This document shows positions 1 to 7,593 of a stretch of 64,000 bases of DNA, piece after piece. Source of the DNA: Flavitalea plasmicola. GTDB lineage: Bacteria > Bacteroidota > Bacteroidia > Chitinophagales > Chitinophagaceae. Both the position numbers and the translations under genes were made by a program. The stretch's first letter is position 1, and each line of letters opens with the position of its first letter. Where the stretch lies: assembly GCF_030546645.1 (NCBI RefSeq), contig NZ_JAUOTO010000001.1:992001-1056000 (forward strand), in the 5' to 3' direction. The notes beneath the pieces were generated by a model that was not told where the DNA came from, did no database searches, and was given only the letters and a program-made list of their open reading frames with translations.

Positions 1-29
1 GTAGGGTAATTATTAAATAAACATAAACA

Positions 30-671
30 ATGAGAACGATTACAATCGAAGGACAACTCAGGACCGAAATGGGCAAACAAGCCACCCGCCAACTTCGCTC
101 TGAGGAAAAAGTGCCCGGTGTAATTTACGGGGGTGCAAAGGAGGTGAACTTCTCAGCTCTTGCGACATCTTTTAAATCACTGGTCTACACACCTGATTTC
201 CAGTTAGCCGAGATCAAGGTGGATGGTGCGTCTTACAGGTGCATTTTGAAGGACCTGCAATTTGACAAGGTAACGGATCAGCTGATCCATGCTGACTTCC
301 TGGAGCTGGTGGAAGACAAAAAAGTGGTAGCCACCATCCCTATTAAATTCACCGGCGCTGCAAAAGGCGTGAAAGATGGCGGTAAGCTGATCACCAAGAT
401 GAAGGCTTTAAAAGTGAAGACCCTTCCCAAATTTCTGAAAGAGAATATTGAAGTGGATCTGACCGAGCTGGAATTGAACGGCAATGTGCGGGTGGAGGAT
501 GTAAAAGCGGAAAACTATGAGATCCTGAACTCTCCGCGTATTCCTATCGCTTCTATCGTGCTGACGCGTCAATTGAAACAGGAAGAAGCTGCTGCTGCTC
601 CGGCTGCCGGCGCTGCTCCTGCAGCTGGCGCTCCTGCTGCGGCTAAGCCAGCGGCGGGCGGTAAGAAATAA
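30..671 (+). CDS. rplY: 50S ribosomal protein L25 (long, Ctc-type)
   Basis: Ribosomal protein L25 binds 5S rRNA in the large subunit. The 213-residue product has the N-terminal L25 beta-barrel (about 1-95) and the second, TL5/Ctc-type domain (about 100-180), so it is the long form rather than the short E. coli form. Residues 185-213 form a low-complexity Ala/Pro/Gly tail ending in GGKK, a tail type common in Bacteroidota L25. The ATG at 30 begins MRTITIEGQLR, which matches the family N-terminus. An intrinsic terminator follows 18 bp after the stop, so the gene is separated from pth. Only 29 bp of upstream sequence is visible, so the promoter and any upstream gene lie outside the window. Confidence 0.95.
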   Translation: MRTITIEGQLRTEMGKQATRQLRSEEKVPGVIYGGAKEVNFSALATSFKSLVYTPDFQLAEIKVDGASYRCILKDLQFDKVTDQLIHADFLELVEDKKVVATIPIKFTGAAKGVKDGGKLITKMKALKVKTLPKFLKENIEVDLTELELNGNVRVEDVKAENYEILNSPRIPIASIVLTRQLKQEEAAAAPAAGAAPAAGAPAAAKPAAGGKK

Positions 672-688
672 AGTAATTTATTAGTTGG

Positions 689-717
689 AACCCGGTTATA
701 ATTTTAACCGGGTTTTT
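689..717 (+). terminator. Intrinsic terminator after rplY
   Basis: The inverted repeat AACCCGGTT / AACCGGGTT has an 8-base AT-rich loop and runs into a T tract (713-717 and beyond). It lies 18 bp after the L25 stop codon. Confidence 0.85.
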
Positions 718-751
718 GTTATTTTTAATCCCCCTTGTCTGACCTTCGTTT

Positions 752-1330
752 ATGGCAAAGTTTCTCATCGTGGGATTGGGTAATATTGGGTCCGAATATA
801 CGGGTACCCGGCACAATATTGGTTTTGATGTAGCAGATGAACTGGTAAAGAAGCATGGGGGCGTTTTCGGACTGGATCGCTTAGCCGAAGTCGCAGAGAT
901 CAGGTGGAAAGGGAAGATATTGGTTTGTATTAAGCCCACTACCTTTATGAATCTAAGCGGCAAGGCGGTGAAATACTGGATGGACAAGGAAAAGATCAGC
1001 CTGGAAAATGTACTTGTCGTCCTTGATGAACTGGCCCTGCCTCTGTCAAAGTTCAGGCTTCGTCCCGGGGGAAGCGCAGCTGGGCACAATGGGCTGCGGA
1101 GCATCGAGGAGGTGCTAGGAACCAATGGTTACCCCAGATTACGATTTGGCATAGGTAATAATTTCCCTAAGGGAAAACAGGTCGATTATGTATTGGGAAA
1201 GTGGAAAGAAAATGAATTACCACTGGTAAGGTTGAAAGTAGAGAAGTCTGTGGAATTGATCGAAAGCTTTGCCACCAGCGGAATAGAAAGGACTATGAAC
1301 CAATACAATAATTTGGATTTTACGCTATGA
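752..1330 (+). CDS. pth: Peptidyl-tRNA hydrolase
   Basis: Pth releases tRNA from peptidyl-tRNAs that drop off the ribosome. The 192-aa length is normal for the bacterial family. The N-terminus carries the GLGNIG motif with the substrate-binding Asn11 and the catalytic His21 in the TRHNIG motif. The acidic partner lies in the VVLDELALP segment and the conserved HNGLRSI motif follows. The order rplY-pth is a common bacterial arrangement and fits a translation role for both genes. The ATG at 752 is the only start that gives a normal-length N-terminus. A 155-bp gap follows in which I see no gene. Confidence 0.96.
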   Translation: MAKFLIVGLGNIGSEYTGTRHNIGFDVADELVKKHGGVFGLDRLAEVAEIRWKGKILVCIKPTTFMNLSGKAVKYWMDKEKISLENVLVVLDELALPLSKFRLRPGGSAAGHNGLRSIEEVLGTNGYPRLRFGIGNNFPKGKQVDYVLGKWKENELPLVRLKVEKSVELIESFATSGIERTMNQYNNLDFTL

Positions 1331-1485
1331 TTTATAAAGGGGAATCTTTATTTTCGCATAAATATTGTATTCATCCCTAAGAGTAGATATTTTAATATTC
1401 AATATTCCTGTGTTGTGCCCAGGGTCTTTTCAGGCCAAATGAAAACTGGTTTAAAGAATTTTCTATTTAAAAACCCTGATTGAAT

Positions 1486-2097
1486 ATGAAAATATTCTGT
1501 GTTGGCCGTAACTATGTTGCTCATGCCAAGGAATTGAATAATGAGATCCCGGATGAGCCTATCATTTTTATGAAGCCTAAGAGCGCATTGCTGCAAGCAC
1601 ATACGCCATTTTATTACCCGGAGTTTACCAATGAGTTGCACTATGAATGCGAGTTGGTGCTGCGCATATCCAAGAACGGTAAATATATCCAGGACCGCTT
1701 TGCCAGCAAATACTATGATGCGGTGACGGTAGGCATTGATTTCACCGCCAGGGACATCCAGAATGAGCTAAAGGAGAAAGGGCTTCCATGGGAAAAAGCG
1801 AAGGCCTGGGACAATTCTGCAGCCATCGGCAAATGGATACCTCTTCAGAACGTAAAGAACAAGAAGGATCTTAACTTCTGCCTTTACAAGAACAAGGAGC
1901 TGGTGCAGCAAGGCAATTCAAGCCTGATGATCAATAGCTTTGATAAGGTCGTTGCTTATATTTCCAATTATTTCTCCGTCAACATCGGCGATCTTGTATT
2001 CACGGGCACACCGGCGGGTGTAGGTGAATGTGTGGTAGGAGATGAGCTGGAGGCATTTATTGAAGACGATAGCTTACTGACCATAGAAATAAAATAA
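1486..2097 (+). CDS. Fumarylacetoacetate hydrolase family protein
   Basis: This 203-aa protein is a single-domain member of the FAH superfamily, which contains metal-dependent hydrolases, decarboxylases and isomerases acting on 2-oxo acids (for example acylpyruvase, oxaloacetate decarboxylase). The start MKIFCVGRNYVAHAKEL is the family signature (GRNYxxHAxE). The paired acidic metal ligands are seen in HYECELVLRI and in VGIDFTARD, and the C-terminal VFTGTPAGVG motif is present. Family and size suggest a FAHD1-like acylpyruvase or oxaloacetate decarboxylase, but the substrate cannot be read from sequence. The ATG at 1486 is preferred over one at 1480 because family members start with MK-[IL]-hydrophobic. 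A terminator follows. Confidence 0.9.
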   Translation: MKIFCVGRNYVAHAKELNNEIPDEPIIFMKPKSALLQAHTPFYYPEFTNELHYECELVLRISKNGKYIQDRFASKYYDAVTVGIDFTARDIQNELKEKGLPWEKAKAWDNSAAIGKWIPLQNVKNKKDLNFCLYKNKELVQQGNSSLMINSFDKVVAYISNYFSVNIGDLVFTGTPAGVGECVVGDELEAFIEDDSLLTIEIK

Positions 2098-2115
2098 TTC
2101 AATCGTCGTTAGATC

Positions 2116-2152
2116 AATGCCATTCTGTATTTCGCAGGATGGCATTTTTTTT
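2116..2152 (+). terminator. Intrinsic terminator between the FAH gene and the E1 gene
   Basis: AATGCCAT (2116-2123) pairs with ATGGCATT (2139-2146), with an inner CTG/CAG extension, and runs into a T tract. It ends only 11 bp before the next start codon, so the E1 gene must get its transcript from read-through or from a promoter overlapping this hairpin. Confidence 0.8.
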
Positions 2153-2163
2153 ATAAAACCTAC

Positions 2164-4230
2164 ATGATAACTGTTGAAATATTGTTGCGCGCCTATCGCC
2201 TTATGTGCATCGCCCGCGAGATGGCCGCCACCTATGAAAATAACCGCTCTATCTGCAAATATGTCCACTCCACTTCAAGGGGGCATGAGGCCATTCAGCT
2301 GGCTGCCGCCTTTCATCTTCAACCCTATGATTGGGTGAGCCCTTACTATCGGGACGAGAGCATCCTGCTGGGACTGGGGTTCGAGCCTTACGAGCTCATG
2401 CTGCAATTGCTGGCAAAGGGAAATGATCCGTTCACGGGCGGACGCGAATATTATGGTCATCCCAATCATCGGGAAAAAGATAAACCAGGGATCATTCATC
2501 AGAGCAGCGCTACGGGTATGCAGGTTATTCCTACAACGGGGATAGCGCAGGGGCTTCGTTACCTGGAGCGTATTGACTCCCCTTTATTCAAAAAGGGGGC
2601 GGAGGGCGAGGCGCCCGTGGTTATTTGCAGCCTGGGAGATGCCAGTGTGACGGAGGGAGAGGTCAGCGAGGCTTTCCAGTTTGCCGTATTAAAGGAGCTG
2701 CCGATCATCTACCTGGTGCAGGACAACGATTGGGGCATCAGTGTCCGCAGCGAAGAGTCCCGGGCGATGGACGCTTATGAATATGCTGCCGGTTTTAAAG
2801 GAATGGGGCGCATACGTATCGATGGCAGCGACTTCCAGGAGAGCTTTGAGGCAATGGACCGGGTGATCCGGGATGTTCGGCAGGGCAGGCGCCCCTATCT
2901 GGTGCAGGCGAAAGTACCCTTGCTGGGCCATCATACCAGCGGCGTACGCAAAGAGTTTTACCGGAGTGCGGAAGACCTGGAAGAGCATGCCAGGCAGGAT
3001 CCCTTTTACAAACTCAGGGCACGCATGCTGGGTTTAGGAATGGAAGAAACTCAGCTATCCGACATGGAAAAAGCTGCCGCCGACTTTGTTGCCAGGCAAT
3101 TCCAGTCCGCAGTGGCCGCCCCCGATCCGGACCCGGCCACGGTGGAAAACTTTGTTTTTGTTCCTTCGCCTGTGACGGAAGAGAAGGGGCAGCGCAGCCC
3201 GGCTGATGGAGAAAAGGTGATTATGGTGGACGCTGCCTTATTTGCCATCCGCGAGATCATGGAGGATCATCCGGAGGCATTGCTATATGGACAGGATGTG
3301 GGCAGGCGCCTGGGGGGAGTCTTCAGGGAAGCAGCGACCCTGGCCGAGCAATTCGGGGATCACCGGGTTTTCAATACGGCCATCCAGGAAGCTTATATCA
3401 TCGGGTCCACGGTGGGAATGAGCGCAGTGGGTGCCAAGCCTATCGTGGAAGTACAATTTGCCGACTATATTTACCCGGGATTCAATCAGCTGGTGACTGA
3501 GATCTCCAAGTCCTGTTATCTGAGCGCAGGAAAATTCCCCATACAAACGCTGATCCGTGTGCCTGTAGGCGCCTATGGAGGAGGCGGGCCTTACCACAGC
3601 GGCAGCATTGAATCCACACTTTTATCCATCAAGGGTATCAAGGTTGTCTATCCCTCCAATGCGGCCGATATGAAAGGATTGATGAAGGCTGCTTTTATGG
3701 ACCCCAACCCCGTGGTGATGCTGGAGCACAAGGGCCTGTACTGGAGCAAGGTGCCGGGTACGGAGGACGCGAAATGCGTCGAGCCTTCCAGGGACTATAT
3801 CCTTCCATTGGGAAAGGCGGGCATCGTGCTGAACGCGGATGAAAGCGCTACCCGCAAGGGAGAGACCTGCTGTGTCATTACGTATGGCATGGGAGTGTAC
3901 TGGGCAAAGGCCGCCGCCAAATATTTTCCCGGCTGCGTGGAGATACTGGACCTGCGTACCCTTTATCCCCTGGACGAAGAGCAGATATTTGCCACCGTAC
4001 GCCGGCACGGCAAATGCCTGGTACTGACGGAAGAACAACAAAACAATTCTTTTGCCGAAGCATTGGCCTGGAGGATCTCCGGTAATTGCTACGCTTACCT
4101 GGACGCCCCGGTGGAAGTAAAAGGCGCTCTCAACCTGCCTGCTGTACCCATGAACATGGCGCTGGAGAATGCCATGCTCCCCAATGCTTTCAAAGTCAGT
4201 GAAATAATCGAAAAGTTACTGGATTATTAG
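2164..4230 (+). CDS. Fused E1 alpha/beta thiamine-diphosphate 2-oxo acid dehydrogenase
   Basis: This 688-aa protein joins both E1 subunits of a 2-oxo acid dehydrogenase complex, which decarboxylates a 2-oxo acid and passes the acyl group to lipoyl-E2. The alpha part (about 1-320) contains the ThDP/Mg motif GDASVTEGE..(to)..ND near residues 155-185. The beta part (about 350-688) contains the transketolase-like pyrimidine domain (LYGQDVGRRLGGVF, VEVQFADYIYPGFNQL) and the transketolase C-terminal domain (DLRTLYPLDEE). The domain order resembles branched-chain 2-oxoisovalerate dehydrogenase fusions common in Bacteroidota. No E2 or E3 gene lies in the window, so substrate choice is an inference. 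The ATG at 2164 follows a terminator hairpin closely. Confidence 0.92.
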   Translation: MITVEILLRAYRLMCIAREMAATYENNRSICKYVHSTSRGHEAIQLAAAFHLQPYDWVSPYYRDESILLGLGFEPYELMLQLLAKGNDPFTGGREYYGHPNHREKDKPGIIHQSSATGMQVIPTTGIAQGLRYLERIDSPLFKKGAEGEAPVVICSLGDASVTEGEVSEAFQFAVLKELPIIYLVQDNDWGISVRSEESRAMDAYEYAAGFKGMGRIRIDGSDFQESFEAMDRVIRDVRQGRRPYLVQAKVPLLGHHTSGVRKEFYRSAEDLEEHARQDPFYKLRARMLGLGMEETQLSDMEKAAADFVARQFQSAVAAPDPDPATVENFVFVPSPVTEEKGQRSPADGEKVIMVDAALFAIREIMEDHPEALLYGQDVGRRLGGVFREAATLAEQFGDHRVFNTAIQEAYIIGSTVGMSAVGAKPIVEVQFADYIYPGFNQLVTEISKSCYLSAGKFPIQTLIRVPVGAYGGGGPYHSGSIESTLLSIKGIKVVYPSNAADMKGLMKAAFMDPNPVVMLEHKGLYWSKVPGTEDAKCVEPSRDYILPLGKAGIVLNADESATRKGETCCVITYGMGVYWAKAAAKYFPGCVEILDLRTLYPLDEEQIFATVRRHGKCLVLTEEQQNNSFAEALAWRISGNCYAYLDAPVEVKGALNLPAVPMNMALENAMLPNAFKVSEIIEKLLDY

Positions 4231-4298
4231 GCGTTGCTTTTCGCCCGCCTGCGACGCTGTAGATCAGCAGGAACGGAGAGGTGGAAATTTATTTTTAA

Positions 4299-4319
4299 AG
4301 TCTACAAAATTAGTGGACT
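4299..4319. promoter_or_regulatory. 21-bp imperfect palindrome, candidate operator
   Basis: The half-sites AGTCTAC and GTGGACT flank an AAAATTA centre and match in nearly all arm positions. The site sits 6 bp upstream of the -33 element of the promoter at 4325-4356. The TACA..TGTA-like core resembles BlaI/MecI-family operators, but no such repressor gene is in the window, so the identity of the regulator is a guess. Confidence 0.4.
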
Positions 4320-4324
4320 ATTTA

Positions 4325-4356
4325 TTTGGAGTTCCGGAGGGGTGGTGCTATCTTTA
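4325..4356 (+). promoter_or_regulatory. Bacteroidota-type promoter
   Basis: TTTG at 4325-4328, a 20-bp spacer, then TATCTTTA at 4349-4356, which fits the Bacteroidota consensus TTTG-N19-21-TAnnTTTG with one mismatch. Transcription would start near 4363, about 160 nt before the small ORF at 4526. Confidence 0.6.
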
Positions 4357-4385
4357 TTTGGTGAAAATGAGGATAGAGAAAATTT

Positions 4386-4472
4386 CCTGATACCCTGGTT
4401 AGCAGGCTTGATTAGACGAGACGGCAGGTGGTTGCTTAGTCCTGTACGGTCAGCGGTTGCCAGGGCATCAGG
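4386..4472 (+). ncRNA. Structured RNA element in a 5' leader, unidentified
   Basis: Bases 4386-4398 pair with 4460-4472 in a 13-position stem with 12 Watson-Crick pairs and one A/C mismatch, closing a 61-nt internal region. An A/T-rich outer helix (about 4379-4385 with 4496-4503) could extend it. It lies downstream of a good promoter and upstream of a 56-aa ORF. It may be a leader element, a small RNA, or a rod-like 6S-type RNA. I do not recognise a riboswitch family. Confidence 0.35.
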
Positions 4473-4525
4473 AACTGAGTGGTCAAGCTGTTGGAGAATT
4501 TTTCGCTTATTATAAAATCAAGTAT

Positions 4526-4696
4526 ATGCAACGGTTAGCAATTCTTTCATTTGTCGGGGTGCTGCTCCTGCTTTTCGCCTTTACGGCGCGGGAAACAAAA
4601 AAGCCGGCTCCCGTGTGTAAGGTTGCCGGCCAATCGATTGCATTCACCATGCCTGCCGGACATTGTGCCGGGGCATCGGGCGCTCCGCAGCGATAA
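4526..4696 (+). CDS. Small exported peptide, 56 aa, unknown
   Basis: The predicted 56-aa product starts with MQRLAILSFVGVLLLLFAF, a basic start plus a hydrophobic stretch like a signal peptide or membrane anchor. It continues into a short polar tail with two Cys residues (about 31 and 47). I do not recognise the family. Support comes from context: a promoter, a palindrome and a stable RNA stem precede it, and it lies convergent to the cysteine operon with 12 bp between them. An in-frame start further upstream at 4457 is possible, but it would bury the signal-like segment and overlap the RNA stem. The coding call is moderate to weak. Confidence 0.4.
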   Translation: MQRLAILSFVGVLLLLFAFTARETKKPAPVCKVAGQSIAFTMPAGHCAGASGAPQR

Positions 4697-4708
4697 CAAT
4701 TCGCCGTT

Positions 4709-6136
4709 CTAGTATTTTGTCAGTTCGGGTTGTACCTCGTCAATATAGGAGAGGATGCCCCCTTTAAGATTATAAAGGTTAGTGAATCCGAATTTTTCTT
4801 CCAGCTCACGAATGGCTTTTGCGCTTCTGCCGCCCATTTTGCAATGAATGACAACATGCTGCTGTGTATCGATCCTGCCTGCGTTGTCGGCTACCGTAGC
4901 CAGGGGGATCAGCTCGCCTCCGATGTTGACGATATCGAATTCATGGGGTTCCCGCACGTCGATAAGCTGGAATTTTTCTCCTCTCACCTGCCAGTCGTAT
5001 AGTTCCTTCGCCGTGATCTCTTTCAGGGGTTTTTCTTCGACGGCTCGCATGCCGCAGAACTGCTCATAATCGATGAGAGCTGTGATCGTCGGATTTTTTC
5101 CGTTGATGGGATTGTCTTCCCTTCTTTTGATATTAAAGGTCCTGCTTTCAAAATTCAGGGCATCGAAGATATAGAAGCGACCGGAAAGGGTTTCACCCAC
5201 GCCTGTAATGACCTTGATTACTTCCAGTGCCTGGAGGCTGCCGATGATGCCTGGCAATACGCCCAGGACGCCGCCTTCCGCACAGCTGGGGACCAGTCCG
5301 GGAGGAGGGGGGGTGGGATAGAGGTCACGGTAGTTGGGCCCGGTGTTGCCGCTGGCATCCGTATAATTGAACACGGACACCTGTCCTTCGAACTGGAAGA
5401 TCGACGCGTAAATGTTGGGCTTGCCCAGCAGCACCGCTGCGTCATTGACCAGGTAACGGGTGGGGAAATTATCCGTCCCGTCCGCAATGACATCATAGTC
5501 TTTTACGATGTCCAGCGCGTTCTGGGAGTTGATATGGGTGTTGTAAATATTCAACTTTATATGGGGGTTCAGGGCCGCCAGTCTTCTCCTTGCAGCTTCT
5601 ACCTTGGGTTTGCCGATCTCATCGATGCCGAAGAGCACCTGCCTTTGCAGGTTGCTGTCGTCCACCACGTCGAAGTCGACGATGCCGAGCGTGCCCACGC
5701 CGGCAGCCGCCAGGTATAACAACACAGGGCTGCCCAGCCCGCCGGAGCCGATGACCAGGACCTTTGCTTTCTTCAGCTTCTCCTGGGCTTCCATTCCGAA
5801 TCCGGGGATGATGATATGCCTGTTGTAGCGCGCCAGCTCTTCTTTTGTGAAAAGCTGGTCCGGGGCGCCGCCGGCGATGGCGGGAACGATGCTGATGACA
5901 GTGTCTTCTTTAACTGCGGTATGCTCCTGCTGGAGGTCGCGAATATCGTTGTTGCCGACGAAAATGTTGACATAAGAACGGATGCTTCCGCCTTCGTCCA
6001 GGAGATGCTTTTTCAGGTCCGGAAAGTTCTGGGTCAGCTCGTTGACCGTGTCCTGTATCGTGCCAGCCCTGACTTCCAGCCGGGCCGTGTTATTGGTGAA
6101 TTTCCTCAGGGGAGTGGGAATGATCACTGTTGCCAT
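4709..6136 (-). CDS. CysO-like sulfur carrier fused to MoeZ-like activating enzyme and rhodanese
   Basis: This 475-aa protein has three parts. Residues 1-90 are a ubiquitin-like sulfur carrier resembling mycobacterial CysO (IPTPLRKFTNN, SYVNIFVGNNDIR) and ending in VPAIAGG at 84-90. Residues 95-365 are a ThiF/MoeB/MoeZ adenylyltransferase with the nucleotide loop GSGGLGSP (130-137), the PPPPGLVPSCAEGGVLG segment and the MoeZ-type DYEQFCGM ending. Residues 375-475 are a rhodanese domain with active-site Cys432 in HCKMGGRS. By family knowledge the enzyme adenylates the carrier's C-terminal Gly and the rhodanese supplies sulfur to make a thiocarboxylate. Here the carrier's Gly-Gly is internal (89-90), so it must be cut free before it can work. 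The gene is last in the operon, 15 bp after mec. Confidence 0.88.
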   Translation of the reverse strand: MATVIIPTPLRKFTNNTARLEVRAGTIQDTVNELTQNFPDLKKHLLDEGGSIRSYVNIFVGNNDIRDLQQEHTAVKEDTVISIVPAIAGGAPDQLFTKEELARYNRHIIIPGFGMEAQEKLKKAKVLVIGSGGLGSPVLLYLAAAGVGTLGIVDFDVVDDSNLQRQVLFGIDEIGKPKVEAARRRLAALNPHIKLNIYNTHINSQNALDIVKDYDVIADGTDNFPTRYLVNDAAVLLGKPNIYASIFQFEGQVSVFNYTDASGNTGPNYRDLYPTPPPPGLVPSCAEGGVLGVLPGIIGSLQALEVIKVITGVGETLSGRFYIFDALNFESRTFNIKRREDNPINGKNPTITALIDYEQFCGMRAVEEKPLKEITAKELYDWQVRGEKFQLIDVREPHEFDIVNIGGELIPLATVADNAGRIDTQQHVVIHCKMGGRSAKAIRELEEKFGFTNLYNLKGGILSYIDEVQPELTKY

Positions 6137-6151
6137 TTTATTTATATTTTA

Positions 6152-6580
6152 TTATGTGAATTGATAATCGATGATCTTTTCTTCTTCAAATTGCTGGTCA
6201 TCATTCAGCAGCCAGGAACGCAGGGTGATGATCTCGTTGTTTAGTACGGAAATGATCAGGTAGGAGAAAAAGGGCTGCGCGGCCACCCGGTCATGCTCTG
6301 AAGGAATGGCCGGATGATTGGGATGGGAGTGGTATACTCCCAGCAAGGTCCAATCGTGATCCAGCGCATGCTGCTCAGCCGTCATGTAATCCTGCGGAGA
6401 GATAGCAAAGCGTCTGCGTTTGTCCCCTTCCTTTGAGTTGTCCACTACCAATACGTCGAGGATAAGGCGTGTGCCGTCTGTTTCTTCCCGGCCGAACATG
6501 AAGCCGCAACATTCATCGGGGAATGTGCTGACTGCATCTTCTATCATTAATTGCCGGACACGGGGTTCGATGATGATCAT
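6152..6580 (-). CDS. mec: JAMM/MPN-family metalloprotease, Mec-like
   Basis: This 142-aa protein is a stand-alone JAMM (Mov34/MPN) zinc protease. The complete motif is visible: Glu23 in PDECCGF, then His84-Ser85-His86, Ser94 and Asp97 (HSH-x7-S-x2-D). In Mycobacterium, Mec cleaves the cysteine made on the C-terminus of CysO, regenerating the carrier. Its position between cysM and the CysO-MoeZ fusion supports the same role. It may also cut after the internal Gly-Gly of the fusion, which is an inference. It starts 1 bp after the cysM stop codon, so the two are almost certainly co-translated from one transcript. Confidence 0.88.
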   Translation of the reverse strand: MIIIEPRVRQLMIEDAVSTFPDECCGFMFGREETDGTRLILDVLVVDNSKEGDKRRRFAISPQDYMTAEQHALDHDWTLLGVYHSHPNHPAIPSEHDRVAAQPFFSYLIISVLNNEIITLRSWLLNDDQQFEEEKIIDYQFT

Positions 6581-6581
6581 G

Positions 6582-7520
6582 TTATAGAATTTTTTTTATG
6601 ACTTCACTGTATTTATCCGCGTTATCGGGTAGCACGGTGACAACCGTCCCTTCTTCAAGGCCTTCGGCGATGCGGATCGCACCGGCCAGGTTGGCTGCCG
6701 AGGACGGGCTCAGCAGGAGCCCTTCATGTTTGTAGGCCGCCCTGATCAGCTCATGGGCTTCTTCGGTGCTGACCTCGTAGTTGGCATCGGCTACTGTAGG
6801 GTCATAGATTCCCGGGACGACGGCTGTTTCCATGTGCTTCCAGCCTTCCAATCCGTGCAAAGCGAAATCAGGCTGCAAAGAGATCAGGCGGATGGATGGC
6901 TTCAACTCCCGCAGACGACGGCCTGTGCCGATAAACGTGCCGGTGGTGCCCAGCCCTGCTACAAAGTGTGTGATGCCGGGGAGCTCTCCATAGATCTCAA
7001 GCGCAGTGGAATGATAATGTGCTTTCCAGTTATATTGATTCTTGTATTGATCGGCATAGTAGTAGCCGGCGGGAGCGGATGCGGCAAGCTCTTTTGCTAC
7101 CTGCTGGGCGCCGTCCGTGCCTTCAAAGCGGGAGGTGAGGATCAACCTTACGCCCAGCGATTCCAGGATATCCTTTCGCTCCTTAGATGCATTTTCCGGC
7201 AGGCATAGCGCAACAGGAATGCCCAGTTCACTGGCAATATGCGCATAGGCTATACCGGTATTACCGCTGGTGGCGTCCAGCAAGGTTCTTTCCCTGGTGA
7301 GGGCGCCGCTTTCAATGGCTTTTCGGATGATGTTGTATGCGGCACGGGCTTTCACGCTGCCTGACAGCTGCATCCATTCTTTTTTTGCATAGATCCGCAC
7401 ATTGTTTTTATTGAACAGGCGGGTAATAGGCTGCAGAGGGGTATTCCCGATCTTTTTCTCCAGCCCCCGGACGGAGGTGAGCAGGTTGCTGTCGATGGTG
7501 AGGTCCGTTGTTGTTGACAT
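6582..7520 (-). CDS. cysM: PLP-dependent cysteine synthase, CysM-like
   Basis: This 312-aa fold-type II PLP enzyme belongs to the cysteine synthase family. The PLP lysine is Lys57 in SGSVKAR, the substrate loop is TSGNTG (84-89), and the PLP-phosphate loop is GLGTTGT (about 189-195). Context with a CysO carrier, a MoeZ-like activator and a Mec protease points to the CysM type, which adds carrier thiocarboxylate to an aminoacrylate, rather than free-sulfide CysK. Where mycobacterial CysM has an Arg for O-phosphoserine (Arg220), my by-eye alignment puts Lys228, so the acceptor substrate is uncertain. The start at 7520 (MSTTTDLT) was chosen because upstream in-frame codons run through the terminator hairpin. 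It is the first gene of the operon. Confidence 0.9.
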   Translation of the reverse strand: MSTTTDLTIDSNLLTSVRGLEKKIGNTPLQPITRLFNKNNVRIYAKKEWMQLSGSVKARAAYNIIRKAIESGALTRERTLLDATSGNTGIAYAHIASELGIPVALCLPENASKERKDILESLGVRLILTSRFEGTDGAQQVAKELAASAPAGYYYADQYKNQYNWKAHYHSTALEIYGELPGITHFVAGLGTTGTFIGTGRRLRELKPSIRLISLQPDFALHGLEGWKHMETAVVPGIYDPTVADANYEVSTEEAHELIRAAYKHEGLLLSPSSAANLAGAIRIAEGLEEGTVVTVLPDNADKYSEVIKKIL

Positions 7521-7533
7521 AATCATCATAAAT

Positions 7534-7563
7534 AAAAAAAGCTCCACTGGTGGTGGAGCTTTT
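7534..7563 (-). terminator. Attenuator terminator before cysM
   Basis: Reading the minus strand, AGCTCCAC (7560-7553) and GTGGAGCT (7547-7540) form an 8-bp stem with a 5-nt loop, extended by A/T pairs, and followed by a run of seven T. It lies between the leader peptide ORF and the cysM start, 14 bp before the latter. The 5' arm can alternatively pair with GGTGGAG inside the leader ORF (about 7618-7612), which would prevent terminator formation. Confidence 0.85.
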
Positions 7564-7593
7564 ATATGTTGTTTATAACAGTTTTTACTAAGC

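Noticed and set aside
585-668. Ala/Pro repeat at the end of rplY as a frameshift or repeat artefact
   Set aside because: Such tails are normal for L25/Ctc proteins of this phylum, and the frame remains open to a proper stop and terminator.
4234-4515. Open frame of 93 codons after the E1 gene
   Set aside because: It runs through the palindrome, promoter and RNA stem, its composition is rich in Arg and Trp without pattern, and no family resemblance is seen.
4709-6136. Molybdopterin-cofactor role (MoaD-MoeB fusion)
   Set aside because: The carrier part resembles CysO more than MoaD, the activator ends in the MoeZ-type DYEQFCGM plus rhodanese, and the neighbours are cysM and mec, with no moa genes near.
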